A stretch of DNA of 64,000 nt from Bacillus xiapuensis (GTDB lineage Bacteria; Bacillota; Bacilli; Bacillales; Domibacillaceae), in the NCBI RefSeq assembly GCF_002797355.1, contig NZ_KZ454939.1, positions 2,029,875-2,093,874 of the forward strand, written 5' to 3'. Made by a program: the position numbers and the translations under genes. A model generated the notes under the pieces. It made no database searches. It had not been told where the DNA came from and saw nothing but the letters and a program-made list of their open reading frames with translations. Below, piece by piece: positions 17,745-25,863 of this stretch (positions within the stretch are counted from its first letter, which is position 1; each line of letters begins with the position of its first letter).

Positions 17745-20045
17745 TTATAAATAGCCTTTTTCTTTCAAGCTGACATATTTTTTGTCGCCGATAATTAAAT
17801 GATCCAGGATCTCAATGCCGAGAATTTTGCCGCATTCAGCCAGCCGCTTCGTCACATCGATATCCTCTCTGCTTGGAGCGGGATCGCAGGATAGGGACCA
17901 TGCGCCTTCTTGATGCTTTATCAAGGGTCTCACAGCCCCCTCCTCAGAACCGTACGTACGTCTTTCAGCGTATACGGCTCGCCGGCTGATCATCAGGAAC
18001 TGCTTCTCAAAACGATTGTGATGGCCTTTAGGTCACATAGCAAGCCGTTTGTTTCTTCGCTGGCGAACCCGCTCTTGTCCGATCCCTTTTCTTTTATAGA
18101 AAGGCTCGCTTTATACATAGGCGACAGCGTTTCGAGAAGATCTCCCTATAACGTCTAGCTGATGAAATGGATTCTTTGCCATATTCATGACTCCTTTCAT
18201 TGAGACGTTAATACCAACCTGTCCCCCTTCCCCATGCTAAACTCATTACAAGCAAACGTAGGGTACTACGGGGACTCCGTTGCCTTATGTGAGATTCAAA
18301 CAGCTTCCCGTTAGAAGCCTTCTTTGCTGAACTTCACACTTAGACAATCCCTGCATTATGCCGTAATTTTAGAAGCGTGATGGACAGGTATCCCTTTCGA
18401 CGGTTTCCTCTTGCTTGAGGATTGAAGGACAAACCTTACGATGGACAGGGCTCCGGTGATGCCCAGCAGACGCAGCCGCGCTGCGTCTCCCATTTCATCC
18501 TCGCTGTCTGCCAGCTGCCGCAGACAGCGGCGCATCCGCCGCTCATTCGTCTAGGATTCAAGCAGTCTAGCTTTTACCATACATCACTTGGTCTGAAGAA
18601 CGGACTCGACACGGCAGCCGCTTTGTCGTCTCTTCTCCTTTTCACATCATGCTTTGTTCCCTCTGCAGGTTTCCCTTCAAGGTAAGATGCTGACCATGGA
18701 ACATTGTAAGGAGTTCCAGATTTCCTTGGAAATCGCTAAAATTACACACCTTGCAGGCGCACACCGGATGGATGATTATGCAGACAGATAACCGAAGCAG
18801 CCGAGCGGCGGAACGCTTCTTTGAAGTAGGGTAAGAACCCGGCGCCTTGCTTAATCGCTTAAGCAGGTTTCCGAAAACTCCCCTCCAAACCGCACGTACT
18901 CCTCTCAGAGTATACGGCTTTCCATTTACCTCCCTAACATGCGGACCCGCTGCTTTCGTCAGATGGTTTCCGGCTGCAATTGGATATCTCATAGAGCCGT
19001 CCGCTCCATCCAATTGGTCATTAATCGAGGTAAACTGCTCTCCTTCGCCATGCAACAGGCTTTCCCTAATTCGGACTACTATGAGAGCTCCGCTGCCTTA
19101 TCAGATATTCAGACACCAAATGTCATAGCCAAGCCATGGGCGTTCTGACTTAGGCAATCTCCATTTAGACTTTCAGGAACATCGCCCTCATGATGTCGGA
19201 TGTGACGTTCGCTCTTTCCTTCCATTCGGAAGCTGGCTGAAATGGTATCACTCCGTGTTTCTCGAAGCGCTTTAAGAAACAGGCACATTTCAAAACAGCG
19301 TCTACCATTGCCTCCCGCTGCCGGATCCGTCGTCCGCCTTGAGCTATCATTCAAGCAGTTTAGCTTTCATCCTTATTCATGATCTCATCTCGCCATTCAG
19401 TCGTGCTTTGGCAACTAAGCAACTTATGGCTTTTCCAACATGCTGCGCTCCCCGTCCGGTTTCCCTTTCGGATAAGTTGGCTGATGATAGAGTCGGCCCT
19501 TGTGATATTCCTCTACTGTTTTGCGAAAACAGATTTCCCGAAAACCCTTATGGACGCACGACTTCTCTTGGATGGACAATAGAGGCATTGAGGCTACCGA
19601 TAAAAATCGTTTGCTTGTGGAGAACTTGATTTTTGGTGTTGAGGTATAAGCATACGAAGTGTTCTTGGGAGAGGAACCTCATTTCTTCCATTACATAGTT
19701 CGCCCCATCTTCCGGCGAACGGATGACGTAGCGGTCTTCAAACTTTACATGGCTCATGCGCCGGCCCAGCTCTAAAGCAGCCATAATTTGCACGGCCTTG
19801 GCTACTCCTATTCCTTTAATGGAAGTGATTTCTTCTAGCGAGGCATCCTTTAGCATTCTTAATCCTTCAAAGGTGCTTAATACGCGATTGGCCAGTTGCA
19901 GCACAGATTCAGCTTTCGTTCCTGTACGTAAAATAATCGCCAGCAATTCATGGTTTGAAAGGCTCTTCGCACCTTGGCCAATCATTCTTTCTCTTGGACG
20001 TTCCTCCGCTGGGACATCGCGGATCATAAATGTATCCTTTGGCAA
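17745..20045 (-). CDS. radC: RadC (JAB/MPN domain protein), three exons split by two group II introns
   Basis: Three coding blocks on the minus strand join in frame to a complete 229-residue RadC. Exon 1 (20045-19560, 162 codons) runs from the helix-hairpin-helix region ([13 protein letters not shown]) to [10 protein letters not shown]. Exon 2 (18825-18763, 21 codons) encodes [20 protein letters not shown] plus Gly. Exon 3 (17885-17745, 46 codons) starts DPAPSREDI and ends SLKEKGYL. The metal-binding motif HNHPSGD is divided exactly between exons 2 and 3. Both gaps begin with GTGCG and end just after a domain V/VI structure. Without splicing only a truncated protein without the metal site is made (stop three codons into the first intron). 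A TTG start at 20045 fits the ribosome site AAGGAGAG; an ATG at 20063 overlapping the maf stop is the alternative. The family's biochemical role is still unclear. Confidence 0.88.
17886..18762 (-). mobile_element. Group II intron B in radC, no intron-encoded protein
   Basis: Minus strand, 877 bases. The 5' end GTGCGCCTGCAAGG fits the GUGYG group II consensus. A 34-base domain V lies at 17980-17947 (GAGCCGTATAC ... GTACGGTTC) with the AGC triad, followed by a domain VI-like hairpin. The 6 bases before the insertion (TCCGGT) pair perfectly with ACCGGA at 18457-18452, about 305 bases into the intron, a typical EBS1 position. No reading frame for a reverse transcriptase or maturase is present. 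The 3' border is set by the radC frame and could shift by a few bases. Confidence 0.85.
18826..19559 (-). mobile_element. Group II intron A in radC, no intron-encoded protein
   Basis: Minus strand, 734 bases. The 5' end is GTGCGTCCATAAGG. Domain V lies at 18921-18888 (AAAGCCGTATAC ... GTACGTGCGGTT) with the AGC triad. A domain VI-like stem (CTGCTTAAGCGATTAAGCAAG) follows, and the 3' end is CCCTAC. Joining the flanks restores GAA GTC TTC AAA, giving the conserved Glu-Val-Phe-Lys. There is no reverse transcriptase frame. Similarity to intron B in the 5' end and domain V indicates related introns. Confidence 0.85.
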
Positions 20046-20062
20046 ACTTCTCTCTCCTTTCA

Positions 20063-20656
20063 TCACTTTTGAGAAGAAGAGGAACACGCCGGTCCGTTCC
20101 AGCCGAACCGTTTGAGCTGTCTGTACACAGAGGCAATCGGAAGGCCAACGACTGAGAAATAATCGCCGGAAATATGCTTCACAAATGCGGCTCCCAGCCC
20201 TTGAATGCCGTACGCACCCGCTTTATCAAACGGTTCACCGCTATCCAGATAGGCCGCTATTTCCTCATGTGACAGCTCCCAAAATGTGACATTTGTTTTT
20301 TGATAAAACACGTGCTTTTGTTTCCCTTTCACCATGGCTACGCCTGTGTAAACGGAGTGCTCACGTCCGGATAATTGAACAAGCATGCGCTCGGCATCGC
20401 GCCGGTCTTTCGGCTTGCCTAAAATGTTTCCATCGAGAGCGACGATCGTATCCGCTCCGATTACTATGCTGTTTTCATGATTTTTCGCCACGGCCTCTGC
20501 TTTCAAAACAGCAAGCGCCTTGACTGTTTCTTCGGGGGGCATCGGGGCGGAAAGCGATTCATCCGCTTCACTGACGATAACAGTAAACGGGACGTTCATT
20601 TGCTTTAGAAGCTCTTTTCGTCGGGGAGAACCGGAAGCCAGAATAATGTCAGTCAA
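20063..20656 (-). CDS. maf: Maf nucleoside-triphosphate pyrophosphatase
   Basis: Hydrolyses modified or canonical nucleoside triphosphates (dTTP/UTP type); in Bacillus it is linked to arrest of cell division. It has about 197 residues starting TDIILASGSPRRKELL, with the substrate-binding loop ASGSPRR. Conserved positions SIVIGADTIVALDG (catalytic Asp) and KPKDRRDAERML follow. The TTG at 20656 was preferred because it is 7 bases from GGTG; another TTG two codons upstream is too close to the ribosome site. Confidence 0.93.
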   Translation of the reverse strand: MTDIILASGSPRRKELLKQMNVPFTVIVSEADESLSAPMPPEETVKALAVLKAEAVAKNHENSIVIGADTIVALDGNILGKPKDRRDAERMLVQLSGREHSVYTGVAMVKGKQKHVFYQKTNVTFWELSHEEIAAYLDSGEPFDKAGAYGIQGLGAAFVKHISGDYFSVVGLPIASVYRQLKRFGWNGPACSSSSQK

Positions 20657-20771
20657 AACCAATCACCTTTCTTCACGCGAAATATAGAGGGAGATACCGT
20701 CCTCATCTTATCAAAATTATCACCTGGCGACAAACCTTTCCATTGTAAAAAAACTCTAAAGCATCAAGAAT

Positions 20772-20796
20772 GGGGCGCCGTGTAAACAGGCACCCC
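20772..20796 (-). terminator. Probable terminator after spoIIB
   Basis: An 8-bp stem (GGGGTGCC ... GGCGCCCC, one G-T pair) lies just after the spoIIB stop on the minus strand. A T-rich stretch follows about 15-20 bases later. Termination strength is uncertain. Confidence 0.55.
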
Positions 20797-20808
20797 TTTC
20801 ATATTAAC

Positions 20809-21750
20809 CTATTTCCCCTGATAAACAGCCAAAAAAGCCAACAGCTTCTCCTGCGCAGCTTTGGCGGCTTGCGGCTGATCGCTTTTGGCTTGTATGAGAG
20901 CGTCGGATAACAGTTTTTTCAAATGAGCGGATTCTTTCTTGCCCGTGGCAGCCTTCTCCAACTGCTGTTTTGCCTCCTTCAGCCGGCTTTGGTCAACCGA
21001 ATGACCCGCCAGTTGCTTCGCGCTTTCTTCTGCGATAAGTGAAAACACATCGATTAGCGGATCGGCTTCGTTCGGAATCGTATCCGCTGCTGCAAACGTC
21101 TCTGTTTTCGCAAAGACGTTCGCTCCCTCCGCCTTGTACGCCGCTCCGACAAACTTGGCCGTTTCCATTTGCTCGGCTACTCCCAGGAGGAGCACGAACT
21201 GGCCTTGGCGGCTGACGATATCCGCTGGGATTCCCCGGTTTCTCGCTTTCTCTTTCTCCGCTTCAGCCCCTTCTTTCGTGGAGAACACCCCACCTTGAAC
21301 AATCGCCGATTCAATCACAGGAAGAGAAGACGCTTGCTGTTTGGAAGCGGCCGGCGGGGCCGGAACATCCGGCTTCTGCCCCGCTGGCTCTTTTAGTGCC
21401 GCCTTAGGCGGGACTTCTTCTTTATTCGTGATGATCTTAATCATTCCGTATCCTAGTAATAAACCGATCAGCACCGCGCCGATAATCGTCAGCAGCAGCC
21501 GGCTCACCACACGTTTCCTGCCGTGCTGCTTAGCAAGCGGCGCTTTTAAGGTTAATGCTTCGTCCTTCTCTTCTTCTGAGGCCAGCACCCACTGAAAATC
21601 TTCCTCTTCTTTTTGCGGCTCGGCCGCCGCGGCGCTTTCCTCTCCTCCCCGCCTCCAATCCTGCACGATTAATTTCTGCTCTTCTCTTTTCGCTTTTTTC
21701 TTTCCGCCGACCTTCAATAAGATCGTTTGCGGCTTGTTCGGCTTGTCCAC
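20809..21750 (-). CDS. spoIIB: Stage II sporulation protein SpoIIB (SPOR domain)
   Basis: Promotes timely septal peptidoglycan thinning at the start of engulfment. It has about 313 residues: a basic/acidic cytoplasmic N-terminus, one membrane segment (LLLTIIGAVLIGLLLGYGMI, about residues 85-105), a Pro/Ala-rich linker and a SPOR-type domain (IVQGGVFSTKEGAEAEKEKA, then VLLLGVAE) that binds septal peptidoglycan. A helical C-terminal region follows. The GTG at 21750 lies at correct distance from GGAGGAG. The position between the pilus/comC genes and maf matches B. subtilis. Confidence 0.88.
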   Translation of the reverse strand: MDKPNKPQTILLKVGGKKKAKREEQKLIVQDWRRGGEESAAAAEPQKEEEDFQWVLASEEEKDEALTLKAPLAKQHGRKRVVSRLLLTIIGAVLIGLLLGYGMIKIITNKEEVPPKAALKEPAGQKPDVPAPPAASKQQASSLPVIESAIVQGGVFSTKEGAEAEKEKARNRGIPADIVSRQGQFVLLLGVAEQMETAKFVGAAYKAEGANVFAKTETFAAADTIPNEADPLIDVFSLIAEESAKQLAGHSVDQSRLKEAKQQLEKAATGKKESAHLKKLLSDALIQAKSDQPQAAKAAQEKLLAFLAVYQGK

Positions 21751-21854
21751 CCTGATCACTCCTCCGCCTCTTTCAAACTGTGTTCATGCTATCATAGCCG
21801 AAAAAAAAAAGAACAAGACTTTTGTCGTCCTGTTCATGAAAGTTTTCGGCAAAA

Positions 21855-22301
21855 TTATTTATTTTTCACGTTTTCCGCTTTCAGCTCCGCAATCGGGACC
21901 GGCCCTTCGATCACACGGTCTCCTTTCTTGTGGGAACAAAGTGCTTTCGTCTGCCCGCGCAAGCAGACGGCCACGATTTTGTCTCCATTCGCCACCGCAT
22001 AAGATTCATTGGAGGGAGAAAGGAGCTTGCCGGTGAACGGATCTTGAATCGGTTCTAACATTCCTTCTTCATAAAGAAGGGCATAGGAAATGTTTTCAGG
22101 TGCCGCTCCGGTGCGCGCCCATTGATCCTTCACATACAGAGCGGCCGCCGATTTCAGTGCCAAAGCATCCGCTGCAAATGCCTGCTCTTTCGACTTTTCT
22201 ATCACTCTTCCGATGCCAATAACGGCGATAGCCGCTATAATTGCCAATATCATCACGGTCGCCAGCAATTCAATCAGCGTATAGCCCTTTTGATTTCTCA
22301 T
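21855..22301 (-). CDS. Type IV pilin-like protein (second pilin of the operon)
   Basis: 148 residues with a class III signal peptide MRNQKG cleaved before YTLIELLATVMILAIIAAIA. Glu5 of the mature protein is present. The globular part is small and has two Cys (AVCLRGQTKALCSHKKG) that could form a disulfide loop. It is the last gene of the pilMNO block and overlaps pilO by 4 bases, so it may be a minor pilin. No closer name can be given. Confidence 0.85.
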   Translation of the reverse strand: MRNQKGYTLIELLATVMILAIIAAIAVIGIGRVIEKSKEQAFAADALALKSAAALYVKDQWARTGAAPENISYALLYEEGMLEPIQDPFTGKLLSPSNESYAVANGDKIVAVCLRGQTKALCSHKKGDRVIEGPVPIAELKAENVKNK

Positions 22302-22972
22302 TTATCCAGCCTGACAAATGGATCCAGTTTTTTGGCTGGAGCAGGGGAATCCAATTTCGGCTGGTCCTCCAGCAATTCAGCCAGTTCCGGCATGTAATAA
22401 GCTGCCACCGTCAGCTCACACGTCAATGCTTCCGCTTCTCCCGTCAGCTCTTCCTTTTCGGTAGGAGCGGTGAATTTCATTTGCTCCACTTGCAAAATTC
22501 TCGTTTGCTGCTCCAGCTTTTTCAAAAAAGCTTCCAATTCAAAATAGCTGGGCGATTCAACGGTGAGCTGAGCCGAGATTTTTTTAATGCCTGCAGGAAG
22601 AGATTCTGGCTTTCCTTCGTTTTCTTCCGCAACCGTCTGTGCGTCTCCTTCAGTAAACTTATATTCCAGTATTAAGCTGTTAGAAGAAAGCTCGGCCTTT
22701 TCGAAATCAAGCAGCATTTTTTCCGTCATCGGCTTAACGGGAACTTGAAACTGCAGGCCGGCAGTCACAATCCCGCGGTTCGCAGGAGAATCGTCCGCCT
22801 GGCCTTCAAGGGCTTCAATCCTTTTCTCCTCTGCCTTGAACTCCTGCTGCTTCACTCGAATATCCAAAACAAGCGGCTTGTAAACGGCGTAGTAAAAATA
22901 GACGGACGCTCCTAAGAGGAATAGGGAGCTTACAAGGATAAGAATGATTTTCCGGCTTTGAAATAGACTCAC
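22298..22972 (-). CDS. pilO: Type IV pilus alignment protein, PilO-like
   Basis: 224 residues with a short cytoplasmic start, one membrane helix (IILILVSSLFLLGASVYFYY), a coiled-coil segment (IRVKQQEFKAEEKRIEALEG) and an extracytoplasmic alpha/beta domain. Size, topology and position after PilM and PilN fit PilO, which forms the inner-membrane alignment complex. Sequence similarity within PilO is low, so the assignment rests mainly on context. Confidence 0.72.
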   Translation of the reverse strand: MSLFQSRKIILILVSSLFLLGASVYFYYAVYKPLVLDIRVKQQEFKAEEKRIEALEGQADDSPANRGIVTAGLQFQVPVKPMTEKMLLDFEKAELSSNSLILEYKFTEGDAQTVAEENEGKPESLPAGIKKISAQLTVESPSYFELEAFLKKLEQQTRILQVEQMKFTAPTEKEELTGEAEALTCELTVAAYYMPELAELLEDQPKLDSPAPAKKLDPFVRLDK

Positions 22973-23565
22973 TTGTTCTTCTCCCCCCGCTGATCCGTCG
23001 GTTTAAACACAATGTCGTATTCCGCTACATACCTAGGCAAGATATTCCACTTCTGGGCGATCTTCTTCGCCTCTTCTTCCTCTTCCTCGATTGAGGTTTT
23101 CATGGACACCATTTCAGCGGAAGCAACCCAATCGGAAGCTTTCAAGTCGTTTAAGTAATAGGCCGCCTGCCGGGCGCTGTCGAATTGCACCGTTAACGTC
23201 ATCTTCTCTGTGCTCGAATAATCGAGTGTTTGAAAGAAGCCCCGCTCCGGCAGACGTTCAATCAGATGCTTCAGCACCGGAGCTAGCGGCTCTTTCTTCT
23301 GCTCGGCCCAGGCGATGGCTTGTTTCAGCTGCTGCAAGCGCTCCTCGTCTCCGTCCGGCTCGTTTCTGCTCATCTCCAGTGTTTCCCGCAGCTGGCTTGC
23401 CGACTGCAGCCTGGATTCCACCAAGCTGAGCTCATTCTTTTTCATCTGAAGCAGGAGATAACCGCCGACTAAGAAAGCCAGAAGCAAGGCAGCCAGAAGA
23501 ACAGCATAAAGGACAGGAAAGCGCTTCTTCTCTTTTTCAGGCAGCAGATTAATATCAATCAGCAA
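22969..23565 (-). CDS. pilN: Type IV pilus alignment protein, PilN-like
   Basis: 198 residues. The N-terminus MLIDINLLPEKEKKRFP contains the INLLP motif by which PilN binds the groove of PilM. A membrane helix (VLLAALLLAFLVGGYLLL) and a periplasmic-type ferredoxin-like domain with a coiled coil follow. The gene overlaps pilO by 4 bases and follows pilM by 3 bases. Confidence 0.85.
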   Translation of the reverse strand: MLIDINLLPEKEKKRFPVLYAVLLAALLLAFLVGGYLLLQMKKNELSLVESRLQSASQLRETLEMSRNEPDGDEERLQQLKQAIAWAEQKKEPLAPVLKHLIERLPERGFFQTLDYSSTEKMTLTVQFDSARQAAYYLNDLKASDWVASAEMVSMKTSIEEEEEEAKKIAQKWNILPRYVAEYDIVFKPTDQRGEKNK

Positions 23566-23568
23566 TGC

Positions 23569-24531
23569 TCACACCTCTTTCAAGCCAAGACCGACAGCCG
23601 TATAGAAAGCACCCGGAATGGAATCACCTGATTTATCCGCCACATCAAGGCGCCCGTCGTCCACAACTTTCAGTCCTAATGTCTCTTCTAAGTAGTTCTG
23701 CACATATTCCGTCTCTGGATGGTCGCTGTTTAAGAAAGCCTTGTTCAGCTGAACCTGCCCTTTATGGAGAGAGTTTTCATAAAAGCCAATGACATTTTCT
23801 ACTTCCTTCAGTGCATCCATTAAATAAGCCGTCTCCTGATTCCGCGATGGATCCTCCGGCAGGAGCATGGCCTCTTGAGGAAGCTCAATCGGCACGGGCT
23901 TAATAAATTTCGGACGGTGCTCGTGGAAAATCGAAATCGTCAAGAGGTTTTGCTTTAATTGCAGCAGCATTTCATGATCAGACCGGCTTGTCAGCTCTTG
24001 ATAGTAGTACAGCCGGTACAGGCTCAGCGGCCCGATATCCGCTGCTTTCGGCTTCAGCTTAACCTCCTCCAGAAGCTGGCTAAAATGCCGCACTCTTTCT
24101 TCAGGCGCCGCCACCAGCAGCACATCCTTTTGTCCATCGCGCTCGCCGACCACCACTGCGTCAAAAACCGGCTCTTCAAACGGCAAATGAATGGTCGTGC
24201 CGATCTGCATAAAGTAATAGTTTTTCAGCTCATCCTCTTCTATCTCTTCTTTCAGCCGCTCTTCCTTCATGGCGATGTAATGATCCGGGACGATGAATCG
24301 GGCTTCCCGCCGTTTGATGCCCCATTCATCGACACAGTTTTGCAAAATGGGGAGGAGAGCCTCATAATCGATGATTTCTCCGCGGCGGATAAGGCCCTCC
24401 GGAATAATGCGCTCCTCCGCCTGCTGAACAACCGTCGGAACCGTCCCCCTCAATTCAACATACCGAATGGCATAGTCTGTAAACACTAAATTCACCGTTC
24501 TGTCTTTTTTGGAAAATAATCGCCTCGCCAT
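23569..24531 (-). CDS. pilM: Type IV pilus cytoplasmic actin-like protein PilM
   Basis: 320 residues with an actin/FtsA-like fold. The start region VNLVFTDYAIRYVELRG is the first phosphate-loop strand, and the C-terminus (SIPGAFYTAVGLGLKEV) resembles the end of other PilM proteins. PilM couples the ATPases to PilN and PilO. It has no signal or membrane segment. It is the first gene of a tight pilM-pilN-pilO-pilin block. Confidence 0.82.
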   Translation of the reverse strand: MARRLFSKKDRTVNLVFTDYAIRYVELRGTVPTVVQQAEERIIPEGLIRRGEIIDYEALLPILQNCVDEWGIKRREARFIVPDHYIAMKEERLKEEIEEDELKNYYFMQIGTTIHLPFEEPVFDAVVVGERDGQKDVLLVAAPEERVRHFSQLLEEVKLKPKAADIGPLSLYRLYYYQELTSRSDHEMLLQLKQNLLTISIFHEHRPKFIKPVPIELPQEAMLLPEDPSRNQETAYLMDALKEVENVIGFYENSLHKGQVQLNKAFLNSDHPETEYVQNYLEETLGLKVVDDGRLDVADKSGDSIPGAFYTAVGLGLKEV

Positions 24532-24564
24532 GCCGGTCTCTCCTTTTTGTGCATTCGTGAATGT

Positions 24565-25308
24565 TTATACAAAAAAGCTGCTATACCAAGATAGAAGCGC
24601 CTCGCCTTTGAAATATACAATCATCGCCGCTGCCGCGATAAACGGGCCAAATGGCATCGGCTTTCCTCTTTGGACCAGGCCGAACCCCATTAAGACCAGA
24701 CCGATCACCGCACCCAGCGCACAGGATAAGAAAAAGGTAAGCAAGACGCCTTTCATTCCAATGACAAACCCAATTACAGCAAACAGTTTAATGTCTCCTC
24801 CGCCCATTCCGCCTTTGGATGCTAACGCAATCAGCAAAAGCAGCAGAAAGCCCACCGCTCCGCCGGCCAGCGAATCCCACCACGGCTCCAGCGGCCGGAT
24901 CATCCGCCCCACTAGAAACAGCAGAAAGAAAAAGAGCAGCACCTTATCCGGTATAATCATATAGGCTAAATCCGATACAACGATAATCAGCAGCAGCGAA
25001 ATCAGCAGCAGCGCGATCATAAAATCCGTCGTCAGCCCAAATAGCTGATAGGCATATAAAAATAACAGCGCCGTCACCAGCTCTGTTAATGGATACAGGG
25101 GCGAAATGCGCGCGCGGCATGCGCGGCACCGCCCCCCCTGCATCAAATAAGAAAACACCGGAATTAACTCTTTCGCCCGCAGCGTATGGCCGCATGCCGG
25201 ACAAGCGCTGCGCGGCCGCACTACCGACCGGCCCTCCGGCACCCTTAAGCCGACAACATTAAAGAACGAGCCGAAGAGGAGACCGTAGAGGAAGATTATT
25301 AAATTCAT
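24565..25308 (-). CDS. comC: Prepilin peptidase / N-methyltransferase (ComC/PilD)
   Basis: Cleaves the short leader of prepilins and methylates the new N-terminus. It has 247 residues. The N-terminal methyltransferase-type region has a cysteine tetrad (CPACGH and CRACRA). The catalytic Asp pair lies in VSDLAYMIIPD and GGGDIKLFAVIG. Several membrane helices are present. In B. subtilis comC lies alone between folC and spoIIB; here it is embedded in a complete pilus locus at that same place. Confidence 0.93.
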   Translation of the reverse strand: MNLIIFLYGLLFGSFFNVVGLRVPEGRSVVRPRSACPACGHTLRAKELIPVFSYLMQGGRCRACRARISPLYPLTELVTALLFLYAYQLFGLTTDFMIALLLISLLLIIVVSDLAYMIIPDKVLLFFFLLFLVGRMIRPLEPWWDSLAGGAVGFLLLLLIALASKGGMGGGDIKLFAVIGFVIGMKGVLLTFFLSCALGAVIGLVLMGFGLVQRGKPMPFGPFIAAAAMIVYFKGEALLSWYSSFFV

Positions 25309-25323
25309 AGCTTGTTATATAAA

Positions 25324-25770
25324 TTACTTACCTCCATCGGTAACTGCTGCTCTTTTTAAATCTTTCTGCTCTCCGCTTATTCCACGTGTTCCATTTGTTA
25401 AAGTCACGGTATAATTGTAACTTTTTCCACTCTTCGTTATTACTACTTTTGATTTTTCTTTGTCGTAACCTTTCCCATCCGGATCTTCCATTTGGTCAAT
25501 GAGCCCTTCATCAATCATTCTTTCCAATGTTAAAGTTTCTTTTCCACCTTCTTTTATCTCATTTCCATTTCCAGCGACCCACGTTTTAGCAGAGCTGATC
25601 ATTTGCTGGGCGTTAGCGACATGGGCATCCTTCTTCGTATTATCAATCAATCCGCCAATCGCCGGGATGGCAATGGCTGCGATGATCGCTAAAATTACGA
25701 CAACGGCCAAAAGCTCGATCAATGTTAATCCTTTCTCGTTTTTCATTCTTTTTTTCATGGCTTGAATCAT
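25324..25770 (-). CDS. Major type IV pilin (PilA-like)
   Basis: 148 residues. The leader MIQAMKKRMKNEKG is cleaved before LTLIELLAVVVILAIIAAIA, with Glu5 present. The mature part is short, without Cys, and ends in a Gly/Lys-rich tail. The ATG at 25770 follows GGGAGG at good spacing. Its position between pilC and the peptidase and its strong ribosome site suggest the main structural pilin. Confidence 0.87.
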   Translation of the reverse strand: MIQAMKKRMKNEKGLTLIELLAVVVILAIIAAIAIPAIGGLIDNTKKDAHVANAQQMISSAKTWVAGNGNEIKEGGKETLTLERMIDEGLIDQMEDPDGKGYDKEKSKVVITKSGKSYNYTVTLTNGTRGISGEQKDLKRAAVTDGGK

Positions 25771-25863
25771 TTTATTTCCTCCCATTTTGAATTTTTTTCA
25801 AGCTATCTCTCAAACTATGTTAATCGTCGATCTAGTAAAAATCAACTATATTTTGTAAAAATT

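Noticed and set aside
18642-19055. Reading frame of 137 codons inside the radC region
   Set aside because: It runs through intron A domain V, exon 2 in a wrong frame and the start of intron B, so it is not a gene.
17745-20087. radC as a simple pseudogene with a large insertion and a deletion of the metal motif
   Set aside because: The missing segment with HNHPSG was found at 18825-18763 between the two introns, and all junctions keep the frame.
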